Of a stretch of DNA of 64,000 nucleotides, positions 23,476 through 35,057 are shown one piece after another; position 1 is the stretch's first letter, and every line of letters begins with the position of its first letter. The position numbers and the translations under genes were made by a program. The notes below the pieces were generated by a model, which had not been told where the DNA came from, searched no databases, and saw only the letters and a list, made by a program, of their open reading frames with translations. Where the stretch lies: the NCBI RefSeq assembly GCF_030272615.1, contig NC_081415.1, positions 629,463,240 to 629,527,239 of the forward strand. The letters are read 5' to 3'. The DNA comes from Cryptomeria japonica. Taxonomy: Eukaryota; Streptophyta; Pinopsida; Cupressales; Cupressaceae.

Positions 23476-24527
23476 AATGCAGAAAGTAAGATTGCTTGTG
23501 CATGAAAGAGAGACAAAAAACTTAGAGAGAACACACTAGAACACCCCCCCTTTGTACTAGATCAGAAATCACCCCTCCATATATTATAAGGTGTCACTTT
23601 ATAATTTAGTGCATTTACAATGCTGGAGTTATTTTCCAGAGTTTTATAAAGTCCAAAAAATGGACACAAATATTGAAGGAAAAATAAAATCTTAAAATAT
23701 GAGTATCAAACTAACACCAATGTATTCTAATTGAAAAAATATTCACTTTCAAAAAAATAATGACCTGAATCCGAGATCATATGTGAAAGTTATAGTGGTT
23801 TGAAGTTCATAAAACATGGACTGCCCTTCAGATCTGCTGATAAAACTTAATTTCTGAAAACTTCGTAACTTATAAGAAAAACTTGATTGCACCATTGCAA
23901 AGAGAAAAAAAAAATACCCCATTTAAAAAAAAATTGCACTGAAAAATACCTCTTTATGACTGAGAACAACTCATTTGAAGATCAGATGCAAAAATGAAAA
24001 CTGCAATGGTGAGGGGTTTGGCTGAAGATTTACGATGCAATTTTCAAAAGATTTGTTGAGTGAATAAAAAATATAACAATGACCCAGATGGTTTTTTCCA
24101 GTGGTGAAACAAACCCACAAATCGTTTTTCTATATCACTTTCGGAAGATGGGGCCACAATGTTAAAAAAATGCCTTCAACAAGAGAAAAACGACATGCAA
24201 AGCTTCTGGTGTCCGATCCGCACACACTTTATATGAAAATAGAGGTTTTTGGGCCTTCCAAACATAAAGGAAAGGTCTGTTGGGCCTGAAAACACACTAT
24301 TTGAAAGTTCCTTCACAAATCTAAGCTTCAAAAACCTTGTTTTACAAAAAAACATATATGTAAAACAATATTACTGGATCTTCATAAACCTTTGCTGTTT
24401 TTTTAGATCATGCAAAATTTAAAATAAAACACAAGAAAAATTTCCAGTGGGTACGTTTACTTAAGACAAGTGGGTATTGAGGTGTAAACAATATTACTAG
24501 ATCTTCATAAACTTAAGTAAACATGCT
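23476..24527. other. AT-rich spacer between copia-1 and copia-B, with a rearranged junction
   Basis: No gene is supported. A phrase of about 30 bp containing AACAATATTACTGGATCTTC at 24362 recurs at 24486, 123 bp later, with one substitution and a 1-base indel. At 24453-24484 a 32-bp piece of the copia-1 LTR (matching 19081-19112) appears in inverted orientation. A GTTTACTTAAG/CTTAAGTAAAC inverted repeat (24455-24465 and 24512-24522) abuts the broken left end of copia-B. Confidence 0.65.
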
Positions 24528-24656
24528 ACCAGTGCTATCGACATATCCAAGAATCTGGTGATGCATTCCAAGACAAAGCATATAGCTATCAAATACCACT
24601 ACCTCAAGGAATAGGTTCAAGACAAGGAAGTGAGGTTGGAGTATATACCAACAAAA
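24528..24656 (+). pseudogene. Copia-B RNase H fragment, left part
   Basis: The segment encodes the end of a copia RNase H: SAIDISKNLVMHSKTKH, IAIKYHYLKE, a TAG stop, then VRLEYIPTK. The open frame runs exactly to the insertion point of copia-2 and resumes at 32444 after the target duplication. The left end is an abrupt junction at about 24528 with a sequence that matches the copia-1 LTR. The rest of gag-pol and the 5' LTR of this element are absent from the window. Confidence 0.9.
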
Positions 24657-26206
24657 TGTTGGTAATATAGCATTATAACAGACAATGAAAGATTGTTGGC
24701 ATTTCATTAAGGATATTGAGAAGGTTGTTGATGATTATGGATATAAATGATTAAAGACGTTTACTGTCTTGATATTATTATTTTGTCATTGATGTCAAGA
24801 AATTGATTTTCTAATTCAGTATGATGTTGCCATATCTTGAGAGATATGATATGAAGAATATAAAGATGTCGATAAAAGACACAGGAAAGAATATGATGAA
24901 TAAGGGGATGAATAAGGTATTCAATGGGAAACTATTACCGAGTCAGACAATAATGAGATCATGATGTTTTAGATTGTTTTAACATCATACATATGTTGTA
25001 AATTGTAAAGGTTAATACTACACTAGGTTATCAAGCAAAGAACCTAGTCGGTAAACCCTAAAGAACCTAGTCGGTAAACCCTAAGGTTATCGCTATCGGT
25101 TAATGAAGGCGGAATGTCTACTGAGTGAAGTTTAGTATTCACTGAGTTGTTACCAAATTGTAACTGAGCTATAACATAATGCATTAAATGTTTACATGCG
25201 ATATTTAATGAAGGAAGCTGATGAGCTGGAACTGATTAAATGATTGGTGAGCCGTGAATGAAGTTTGTTAATGAATCTACGACAAAGGAAAGTCGACATG
25301 AAGATCTACAGCTCAGATTGAACCGCAATACCCTGGCACAAGTTCTAAGAAATATATGCAAGTTCCTAGGCAGGGTAAAATGTTTTCAGATCGAAACATG
25401 TATTGAACCTGGACAAGATTGAAGATCTGATGGCTATGATTGATCATGGGAAATGTGATCAAGGAGATTAAGCGGTTACCTAATTGTTTATAAATAGGAA
25501 ACTGTTGATAAACAATGGATGCGAGCAAGTGTATGCACAGGGATACTACATAGTGATTACCAAGCATAGAAACTTGAAGACCTGTTAGAATAACAGAGTA
25601 TAGAAGCCCAGCAGATAGACAAGATTAGCTCTATGTCTAGATTGTATTGAACAAATAGGAACCCGCTTTAGCATTTTGGATGTGAAGTTGCAGATAGATT
25701 TTTATTACTATTATTTTGTTAAAGTGATAGAAAATCTCTTAGCCGAGTGGACTTAACAGTCTTATTTGTAAAACCCTCTAGCAAGGTGACATTCTGATTG
25801 AGTGTTTGAAATCCTTTAACAAGGTCACTTCTAACAAGGTGAAGATCCTAACAGATCTAAGGGAAATCCCTTAACCGGGTCACATCTAGCAATGTGTTTG
25901 TAATCTTTAACAGGATTTGCTTTTAACCGAGCATACTCTAGAAGAGTATATTTCTTAGTGGGTCCGAAATCCCACAGTGGTTTTTCTCTATTTGGGTTTC
26001 CATGTTAAATCTGGTGTTATGAGGTTTATGATGTTTATATGCTTTTGAGTTTGCATGTTTGACAGTTTTGGTTTTATTATTGAAGTATATGTTACCGAGG
26101 TTGAATCTGATGTTTTTATGGATGATTAAGTTTGTATGATTCACCCCCCCCTCTCTCATCTTATTGGCTATTGGATCTGTACTTATATTAAGTATCAAAA
26201 CTATCA
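24657..26206 (+). repeat. 5' LTR of copia-2
   Basis: Starts TGTTGGTAATATAGC and ends AAAACTATCA. A TATAAATA box lies at 25489-25496. From about 25730 to 25950 a degenerate ladder of CCCTTAACCGGGTCACATCT-like modules occurs. A 23-bp phrase (AACCTAGTCGGTAAACCCTA and flank) is tandemly duplicated at 25041-25086 and single in the 3' LTR. The C-run before the end (ATTCACCCCCCC) differs in length between the LTRs. Confidence 0.95.
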
Positions 26207-26208
26207 AT

Positions 26209-26220
26209 TGGTATCAGAGC
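26209..26220 (+). promoter_or_regulatory. Primer-binding site of copia-2
   Basis: TGGTATCAGAGC begins 2 bases after the 5' LTR. It matches the 12-base complement of the plant initiator methionine tRNA 3' end, the usual copia primer. Confidence 0.92.
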
Positions 26221-26269
26221 TTTGGACTCCGAAAGGAAAGTTTAAAGGCACTTGAGTTAAAGATCCAAG

Positions 26270-29200
26270 ATGTACAAGAGGGATGCACCGAAACTGAACA
26301 AGTCAAGTTTCTCTACATGGCAGAAAAGAATGAAGTTACATCTATCAGGAGTTGGAGAATATGCTATATACTATCTGGAGAATGATTTTGTTACACCTAG
26401 CACCTATCCATTGACTATGGAAGAGATAAAGGCAAAGCAAGAACATATTCAAGCAATGATTGAAATAACATCTGCATTGACCGATTCAGAGTTTAATGAT
26501 CTAGAAGGCTGCAATGATGCAAAGGCAATGTGAGATAAGCTCATATCAGTGTATGGAGGAGATGAACATGTTCAAAGAGAAAAAGTAGATAGTCTAAGAG
26601 GACAACTTGAATCTATGAGGATGAATGAAGGTGAGAACATAACTCAGTACAGTACAAGACTAAAGGAGATTGTCAATCAAATCAAAGGAGCAGGTGGAAC
26701 TATTGAAGAAAAGGATATAACAAGTAAGTTGTTAAGAACCCTTCTACCAGCTTATGCAATCCGAGTCTCTGCAATCAATGAATTGAGGTCTGTACCTAAT
26801 ATGCCAGTTTCTTTAGATGCTACTATTGGTAAGCTACATGCATTTGAGTTAAGTAATTTTGATAACAGTGGATCTTCAGTAAATAAAGTTGAATCTGCAT
26901 TTAGTTCTTTTCATCTTGGTGAATCTAATGATTACAATGAAAGAAAGTATAAGTACTCTGAAGGAGATCACAGTGGAGCAAGTGAAAAATTTCGTAAGAA
27001 CATGGAAGAAGTACACAAACTATATGAGGAAATCAGAAAGCAAGAAGAGTTTGAAGCACTACTAGCCAAAAGGTTACCGAGAGGCAAAGGTAAGTATAAA
27101 GGAAATCTACCTTTGAAATGTTCCAATTGTGATAAAATAGGACATATGGCTTCTAACTGTCCTGAAAAAGATTTTACTGAAAAGAGAGATTACTGAAATG
27201 ACAGACAGAAAGATAATCATTACAGAGGACACCAAGACTTCAGAAGAAGAGATAGAAAGACATGCTTAATAGCTGATGAGGAATCTAATGATGATAAATC
27301 AGATGAGACTGATACAGAGGAAGTAGTTTATGTGGCTATCAAAGATGTATCAGATGAAGAAAGGTATGAAGAAAAAACCCTAATATCTCACATAAACACT
27401 AATGATTCTTGGATTATAGATAGTGGATGCTCACATCATATGACAGGAGATAAACAGAAGTTTGTTATATTAGAAGATTATGATGGAGGCTATGTTAGAT
27501 TTGGTAATGATGCACCATGTCTGGTGAAAGGTAAATGATCTATAACACTTCTTGATAATGCAAGATGCAATGATGTTTATTGGGTTGAAGGTTTGAAATA
27601 TAATTTGTTAAGTGTAGCACAGCTAAACAACACAGGTTACCGAATAGAATTTCAGAAGGGAATTGTCAAAGTTCATGACAAGAATGGAAAGTTAGCTACT
27701 ACCGGGACACAAACAAAAAGTAATACATTTCACCTTGACTCAACTCGGAATAAGTGTTTGTATACAAAGATTGATGATACCTGGTTATGGCATAAAAGGT
27801 TTTGTCATGTAAATTTTGATAATCTGATCAAAATAAGCAAGAAGCACCGAGTAAGAGATCTACCGAGTCTTGAAAAACCTGAGAATGCTATGTGCCAAGG
27901 ATGTCAGATGGGTAAGATGAAAAGATCAAGCTTTACAAGTAAGTCTTACACTTCTAAGGGAATTTTAGATCTAGTACACACTGATCTTTGTGGTCCTATG
28001 AAAGTTCAAAGTTATTATGGTGATAAATATTTCATATTATTTGTGGATGACTATTCAAGGATGATGTCAGTAATGTTTCTAAAAGAAAAATCAAAATATT
28101 TTCAAATGTTTAAATGGTACAAGGCAAGAGTTGAAAATGAAATAGGAAGACAACTGAAATGTCTTAGATCAGATAGAGGAGGAGAGTTCACATCTGATGA
28201 GTTCAACTTATTTTGCAATGATCATGGTATTAAAAGACAAGTCTCTGCACCGAGAACTCCACAGCAGAATGGAATAGCTGAGAGAAGAAATAGATCTATT
28301 GTGGATTGTGCTAGAACACTGATGATTGAAAAGAAGGCGCCACAAACATTTTGGAGAGAAGCAATAAGCACAACTATTTACACCTTGAACTGAGTTCAAT
28401 TGAAGAAAGGTACTTTGAAGACACCATATGAAATCTGGTATGATAAGAAACCTAATGTAAGTTATTTTAAAATCTTTCGAAGTAGATGCTATATTCACAA
28501 AGATGATAGAAATGGCAAGTTTGTTCAGAAAAGTGAAGAAGGAACATTTCTAGGTTATTCTTCTAGAAGCAAAGTATTTAAATGTCTGATCAAATCATCT
28601 AATAAAATAGTAGAAAGTGCAAATGTGAAAATTGATGAATTTGTAGAAAGAAATGATGAAGGAAATTCCAAGGAACCAGAAGACTATGATGAATTTGTCT
28701 ATGTTCAACCAAGAAGTCTTACCGAGAAGATTGTTGAAGAAAATGAAGAGAATATCCAGTTACTGAGTGATGAAGATCATACAGAGCCTACCGAGCCTGT
28801 ATTAGCCAAGTATGTTAGAAGACATCATGCACCAAGTCAGATTATAGGAGATAAGGATGATCCAGTGATGACAAGGAACAAATTGAGACAGAACACATGT
28901 TTGATATCTGAATTTGAACTGAGAATAGTGAAAGAGGCATTTAACAGTGAAGATTGGATAAATGCTATGACAGAAGAGATTGATCAAATCAAGAAGAATG
29001 ACACATGGACACTAATCCCAAGACCGAAGGACAAGAATGTAATCGGTACAAAGTGGATTTTCAGAAACAAGCTAAATGAAAAAGGTGAGGTCATTTGAAA
29101 AAAAGCAAGACTAGTTTGCAAAGGTTATGCTCAAGAAGAAGGAATTGATTATGGTGAAACTTTTGAACCTGTTGCTAGACTTGAAGGAGTAAGAACATTG

Positions 29201-30451
29201 TTGGCCTATGCTGCTTTCAAAAACTTCAAGGTATATCAAATGGAGGTTAAATTTGCATTTTTGAATGGAATATTAGAAGAAGAAGTTTTTATTGAACAAC
29301 CTAAAGGATTTGTTGAAGACAATAATAAAGATCAGGTATGTAAATTGAACAAAGCTTTATATGGTTTGAAACAAGCACCAAGAGCATGGTATGAAAGATT
29401 GCACTCTTATTTGATTAAGATTGGTTTTATAAGGACAAGTGAGAACAACAACATGTACATGAAGAATGATGATAATGGAATATTGATCTCAGCCATATTT
29501 GTTGATGATATTATATTTTGTGGAAATGATTCTTTATGCAAGAACTTTGGAAATGAAATGAGCAAAGAATTTGGGATGTCATTAATTGGCGAGATAAATT
29601 ATTTTATAGGTTTATAGATACAAAAAATGAAAAATGAGATTTTCATTACTCAATCCAAGTACATAAAGGAAATCTTGAAGAAATTTGGAATGGAGGATTC
29701 GAAACTAGTAAGTACTCCTATGACTACCAACTGTAAATTATCAAAGAATGATGAATCTGCATATGTTGATGAGACACTTTACCGATCCATGATTGGAAAA
29801 CTATAGTATGTTGTTCACAGCAGACCAGACATAGCACATGCAATAGGTATAGTTGCAAGATTCTCTACAGATCCTAAGGAAACACACATGATAGCAATCA
29901 AAATAATTTTTAGATACTTGAAAGGCACAAAGGATTATGGCTTAGTATATTAGAAAGGAAATGATTTTGATTTAAAAGTTTTTACTGATGCTGATTGGGC
30001 AGGCAACATTGATGACAGAAAGAGAACAAGTGAAGGAGCTTTCTTTTTAGGAGAAAGACTAGTGAGTTGGCTTAGCAAGAAACAAGAATGTGTTTCACAG
30101 TTAGCAGCAGAAGCTGAATACGTTGCTGCAGCACTGAATTATACCAACATTGCATGGATCAAACAACTGTTGGAAGGTATAAATGAGAAAGTTACCAAGC
30201 CAGTAAATATATTCTGTGACAATACTAGTGCCATTAATATTTCAAAAAATCTTGTTATGCACTCTAAGACAAAACACATCTCTATCAAATATCATTATCT
30301 TAGAGAAGAAGCTCAAGAGAAGAAAGTGGTGTTGGAGTATGTTAGCACAAAGGAACAAATAGCAGATATCTTCACCAAGCCACTACCAAGGGACACTTTT
30401 GAATATCTGAGAAGTAAGTTAGGGGTCCTACCCTTATCTTCTACTCACTGA
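26270..30451 (+). pseudogene. Copia-2 gag-pol polyprotein with eight premature stops, no frameshift
   Basis: One frame of 1393 codons plus its own terminator. Gag begins MYKRDAPKLNKSSF 50 bases after the primer site and includes the CCHC knuckle CSNCDKIGHMASNC. Then come protease WIIDSGCSHHM, the integrase zinc region (HKRFCHVNF, CQGCQMGK), the core FVDDYSRM / LRSDRGGEF / PQQNGIAERRN with D, D and E present, RT with QMEVKFAFLNG, ALYGLKQAPRAWY and FVDDIIF, and RNase H with FTDADWAGN, AEAEY and FCDNTSA. It ends TKPLPRDTFEYLRSKLGV. Stops are TGA at 26531, 27194, 27536, 28391 and 29096, and TAG at 29615, 29804 and 29951. Most can come from single transitions in Trp, Arg or Gln codons. Confidence 0.95.
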
Positions 30452-30910
30452 CCGAGTTTGGTGAAAGCACCAATCCGATGACTCTATCTCATATCTTTTA
30501 GGAGTTGATGCTGATTTATACACTTTAGGATGCTTTCTAACAGTGTACAGGAATTATTACAGGACATATTACAGGGAACAACAATTGAAGACTAATGCTC
30601 TGACCGAGACTCAGTTGATACACAACAGTAGGAAATAACTTCTTATAGAAAGAAATTATGTTTTAGTTCTTTACTTTTTGGCATTGTTGTCAAAGGGGGA
30701 GAAGACTAAAGACTAATATAGGGGAAGAAGACCTATCAGGGGAGAAGACTAAAAGAAAACTGAGCAGACTACAGATTGGAAAGAAGATTGAAGAACAAAG
30801 GAGAAGTCTAATGTATGGGGGAGATCATTTCAACATTTCAGAATCACAACAATCCGAATCTTTTAAGGTCAAATCAATTAGTTTTTGCCATCAATGCCAA
30901 AGGGGGAGAT
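30452..30910 (+). other. Copia-2 3' untranslated region with two polypurine motifs
   Basis: Non-coding. The final polypurine tract, CCAAAGGGGGAGAT, ends at 30910 directly before the 3' LTR. About 200 bp upstream a near copy, GTCAAAGGGGGAGAAG, lies at about 30689-30704 after TTGGCATTGTT, and further AGGGGA(A)GAAGAC phrases lie between them. The same pair of motifs occurs in copia-B, copia-3 and copia-4. Confidence 0.85.
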
Positions 30911-32438
30911 TGTTGGAAATATAACATTATAATAGATAATGAAAGATTGTTGGCATTTCATTAAGGATATTGAGAAGGTTGTTGATGATTATGGATATAA
31001 CTGATTAAAGATGTTTACTATCTTGATATTATTATTTTGTCATTGATGTCAAGAAATTGATTTTCTAATTTAGTATGATGTTGCCATATCTTGAGAAATA
31101 TGATATGAAGAATATAAAGATGTCGGTAAAAGACACAGGAAAGAATATGATGTATAAGGGGATGAATAAGGTATTCAATGGGCAACTATTACCGAGTCAA
31201 ACAATGATGAGATCATGATATTTTAGATTGTTTTAACATCATACATATGTTGTAAATTGTAAAGGTTAATACTACACTAGGTTATCAAGCAAAGAACCTA
31301 GTCGGTAAACCCTAAGGTTATCGCTATCGGTTAATGAAGGCGAAATGTCTATCGAGTGAAGTTTAGTATTCATCGAGTTGTTACCGAATTGTAACCGAGC
31401 TATAACAGAATGCATTAAATTTTTACATGCAATATTTAATGAAGGAAGCTGATGAGCTGGAACTGATTAAATGATTGGTGAGCCATGAATGAAGTTTGTT
31501 AATGAATCTAAGGCAAAGGAAAGTCGACATGAAGATCTACAGCTTAGATTGAACCGCAATACCCTGGCACAAGTTCCAAGAAATATATGCAAGTTCCTAG
31601 GTGGGGTAAAACATTTTCAGATCGAAAGATGCATTGAACCTGGACAAGATTGAAGATCTGATGGCTATGATTGATCATGGGAAATGTGATCAAGGAGATT
31701 AAGCGGTTAACTAATTATTTATAAATAGGAAACTATTGATAAACAATGGATGTGGGCAAGTGTATGCACAGGGATGCTACATAGTGATTACCGAGCACAA
31801 AAAATTGAAGACCTGTTAGAATAACAGAGTATAGAAGCCCAACAAATAGACAAGATTATCTCTATGTCTAGATTGTATTGAACAAATAGGAATCTGCTTT
31901 AGCATTTTGGATGTGAAGTTGCAGATAGATTTTTATTACTGTTATTTTGTGAAAGTGATAGAAAATCTCTTAACCGAGTGGACTTAACAGTCTTATTTGT
32001 AAAACCCTCTAGCAAGGTGACATTCTGATTGAGTGTTTGAAATCCTTTAACAAGGTCACTTCTAACAAGGTGAAGATCCTAACAGATCCGAGGGAAATCC
32101 TTTAACCGGATCACATCTAGCAATGTGTTTGTAATCTTTAACAGGATTTGCTTTTAACCGAGCATACTCTAGAAGAGTATATTTCTTAGTGGGTCTGAAA
32201 TCCCATAGTGGTTTTTCCCTATTTGGGTTTCCATGTTAAATCTGGTGTTATGAGGTTTATGATGTTTATATGCTTTTGAGTTTGCATGTTTGACAATTTT
32301 GGTTTTATTACTGAAGTATATGTTACCGAGGTTGAATTTGATGTTTTTATGGATGATTAAGTTTGTATGATTCACCCCCCCCCCCTCTCATCTTGTTGGC
32401 TACTGGATCTGTACTTATATTAAGTATCATAACTATCA
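30911..32438 (+). repeat. 3' LTR of copia-2
   Basis: Starts TGTTGGAAATATAAC and ends ATAACTATCA; TATAAATA at 31720-31727. It aligns with the 5' LTR along its whole length with scattered substitutions, many of them C/T or G/A, so the insertion is not very recent. Confidence 0.95.
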
Positions 32439-32443
32439 CAAAA

Positions 32444-32936
32444 GAACAGGCAGTTGATATTTTCACGAAGCCACTATAAAAGGACACCTTTGAATACCTC
32501 AGAGGTAAGCTAGGGGTGATACCCCTGCCTGCATTAAAGTAAGTAAAAAAGGGCTCTACATCAATCTAGTATGATTTGTTTATGAAAAATTTCTAAGACT
32601 AGATTGATAAGTGTGGACTACTCTGGTTAGGGGGAGCAGTCTTGTAAGTGTACTGAAATACATCTTTGGCATTGTTGTCAAAGGGGGAGATATGATTCTA
32701 GTGTTTGAGTATTGGTAAGTAGAGTTGAGCTGAAGTTGCTGAAGCAAAGGGTTGCTAGAAGTGGTTAGAGTGTTTTGTTGGAAACCCAGTATTGCCAGTG
32801 TTAAGGGGAGATATTCATTACTCAGAGTAGAAGTAATGACATGTACAAAAATAAAGAAAGAAATGAAGAAAGTACATGCAGGACAAACTAATAAGATAGA
32901 TTCTGAAGTGTTGCCATCAATGCCAAAGGGGGAGAT
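32444..32936 (+). pseudogene. Copia-B RNase H end and 3' untranslated region
   Basis: Continues the fragment at 24528-24656 after copia-2: EQAVDIFTKPL, a TAA stop, then KDTFEYLRGKLGVIPLPALK and a terminator at 32540-32542. The following non-coding stretch has an internal GTCAAAGGGGGAGATAT (about 32677) and the final tract GCCAAAGGGGGAGAT just before the LTR at 32937. Confidence 0.92.
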
Positions 32937-33618
32937 TATTGGCATTGACAAAACTAGTTAATCCAGAGAACTGGTATATTAGCTGAGATTTGTCATTGAT
33001 GGCTAACACTGATTGGTGGAGTGGTGTATCTCATTAGAAAAGGTGATGACTTTTAAACAACATGGAAGAAACATCAGAAACAGATGATCAAGGTTCAATC
33101 AACTCAAGGGAAGACATACTAAGCTAACTGGTCTATCATTCAAGAAGATTGGTGTTGAGGTCAGATCTTCACGTTGGTCATTCTGATGATGATGAAGTCA
33201 CAGAAGGTGACTTAGGCAAGAAGGATTGAGGTTGTATGAAAACCGAAACCTCATTGGAAAACATGAGAAGAGGCTTGATGGAAGTACTACAAATTGACAT
33301 CAAAGGATGAACCGATAATGAAGAGCGTACTGGTATACCGATAGACCGGGGAAGTAGAAGGAAGATAGGTGGTCATAGTAAATCTCTAAGTGGTGATAAG
33401 GTTACACAATTGGGATGAAAATGAGTGAGTTGGTGAGTTTTTGTCAACGCCAAACTAAAGGTTGGTGAAGTCAACCTCAATCATCATGCAGTTAAGCCAT
33501 GATTACTTGCGGATTTTTTGGTTCACATTTAAAAGACTGAACTCGACCCAAAAGTCACTATTTTTGGAGGATGTAGTGGTAGATTTGGTTGAGTAGTTGG
33601 TAAAATTATTGTAGGGCA

Positions 33619-34683
33619 TGTTAGGTCCCGGAGACAACTGAGAGGGGGGGGGGGGGTGAATCAGTTGTCAAATAAATTCAAACCAAAAACAACTTAACCA
33701 ACTTAATGCTTAATACCGGTAAACCAGTTAAGTATGCCGGTAGATAGTTTTAACAATTAATTGCTATATCGGTAAAGATTAATGCATGAAACATAAACAC
33801 AAAGTTGTCCATAACACATAACACCAATATTTATACATGGAAACCCTATAAGGGGAAAAACCACGGTGGGAAACCTTACCCACAATCAGATGATACTACT
33901 GCAGATAGTAAGTGTACATAAATGGGGTTTGCACATGCAAAAAGGCCAACAACCTAGAGCTCACTGCTCAATCACAAAATGGGAGTCACACTGACTACAA
34001 TTGGATGGTTAAATCCAATAATAATGTACTGCACAAAATAGCATCTTCATATGTTGGATTCATAACCGGTGTAATGCTGATATGCTTTCATAAAAACCTA
34101 GCTTCACCTTCAAATGATGTCTTCATGTATAGCTCTGCTTAATCTCACATATACCTTCACAAAATCCTTTTTCACATTCCACATTTAATCTTACAAATAA
34201 GATCTTACATTTATACCATAACCTAAGACCAATTTTAGTAGGTCAGCTCTACAAGATATTACAATAAAAATATTTTACAAACAATATAATATCCGATTCA
34301 ATAACTGATTGAACATGTCGGCTTAATGCATTTACAACAATAATTAATTATCTCCATAGCGTGCCATGTTGATCTGGAAAAGATAAACCTGCCGGTGTAA
34401 CCCTGGATAACCCTAGACCTATTTGCCGGTAAAAGCAAATATGCAAATATGAATATACCAATGATGAAAACTCTAGGACAAGATGTCCAAATGATGTCTT
34501 TGATATAACCATGTGTCTTCCATGCCATTCCAAGTGCCAGTGATTATTATATCTTGCCGGTGAACCATATACCAGTAACTGTGCAATAGTTACTTCTTGC
34601 TGGTGAATGTTGCTGGATCTCCAAAGTGCTAGTGTTTTAGTAGGTGTTGACATCAATGATAAAACCATACCAAAATACCAACA
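33619..34683 (-). repeat. 3' LTR of copia-3
   Basis: On the plus strand it begins TGTTAGGTCCC and ends ATACCAACA. The minus-strand TATAAATG box lies at 34208-34215. The long G-run near 33647-33657 is longer than in the partner LTR. Confidence 0.95.
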
Positions 34684-34698
34684 ATCTCCCCCTTTGGC
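34684..34698 (-). other. Polypurine tract of copia-3
   Basis: Read on the minus strand, GCCAAAGGGGGAGAT ends immediately before the TGTTGG start of the 3' LTR. This is the same sequence as in copia-2, copia-4 and copia-B. Confidence 0.9.
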
Positions 34699-35057
34699 AT
34701 TGATGCCAACACAAGATGGAAAAACCATCAAAGTGCCAAAATAGAAATGCCAAGTATCGAAAACCAACAATCTCCAAAAAGATTATAACCAGAAAGTAAT
34801 AATCTCTCCTAAGTAACAATCTCTCCCCCTGGGACCAACATGTGTTTTCCAAAGCTTTTCAATACCAATCTCTCCAAAAGATAATGTGTTTTTCCATAGA
34901 TATCTCTCCCCCTTTGACATCAAATGCCAAAGTCATATACAAAATATCAATCAATTCAATATACCAACTACTCCCCCTGAGAAGTAGCTTCGTCATCAAA
35001 GACCAGAGTAAAAGATTTCTTTGTTAATTCTGTCGGTTGATGACAATCATCAACTGT
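34699..35057 (-). other. Copia-3 3' untranslated region
   Basis: Non-coding between the polyprotein stop and the polypurine tract. It contains further minus-strand purine-rich phrases (GTCAAAGGGGGAGAGAT near 34904-34920, CAGGGGGAG near 34825, CTCAGGGGGAG near 34972). No gene. Confidence 0.8.

Larger units (their letters stand above)
24657..32438 (+). mobile_element. Copia-2: complete Ty1/copia retrotransposon with paired LTRs
   Basis: A 7782-bp element bounded by the direct repeat CAAAA (24652-24656 and 32439-32443). It has two long LTRs of 1550 and 1528 bp, a primer site, one gag-pol frame and a polypurine tract. It sits inside the RNase H codons of copia-B: removing it together with one CAAAA leaves the host frame continuous. 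Long LTRs and domain order (gag, protease, integrase, RT, RNase H) place it in Ty1/copia; a clade was not assigned. Inactive as it stands because of eight in-frame stops. Confidence 0.96.

Noticed and set aside
26209..26220. tRNA gene at the TGGTATCAGAGC sites
   Set aside because: Only the 12-base primer complement is present; no tRNA arms or anticodon lie around it.
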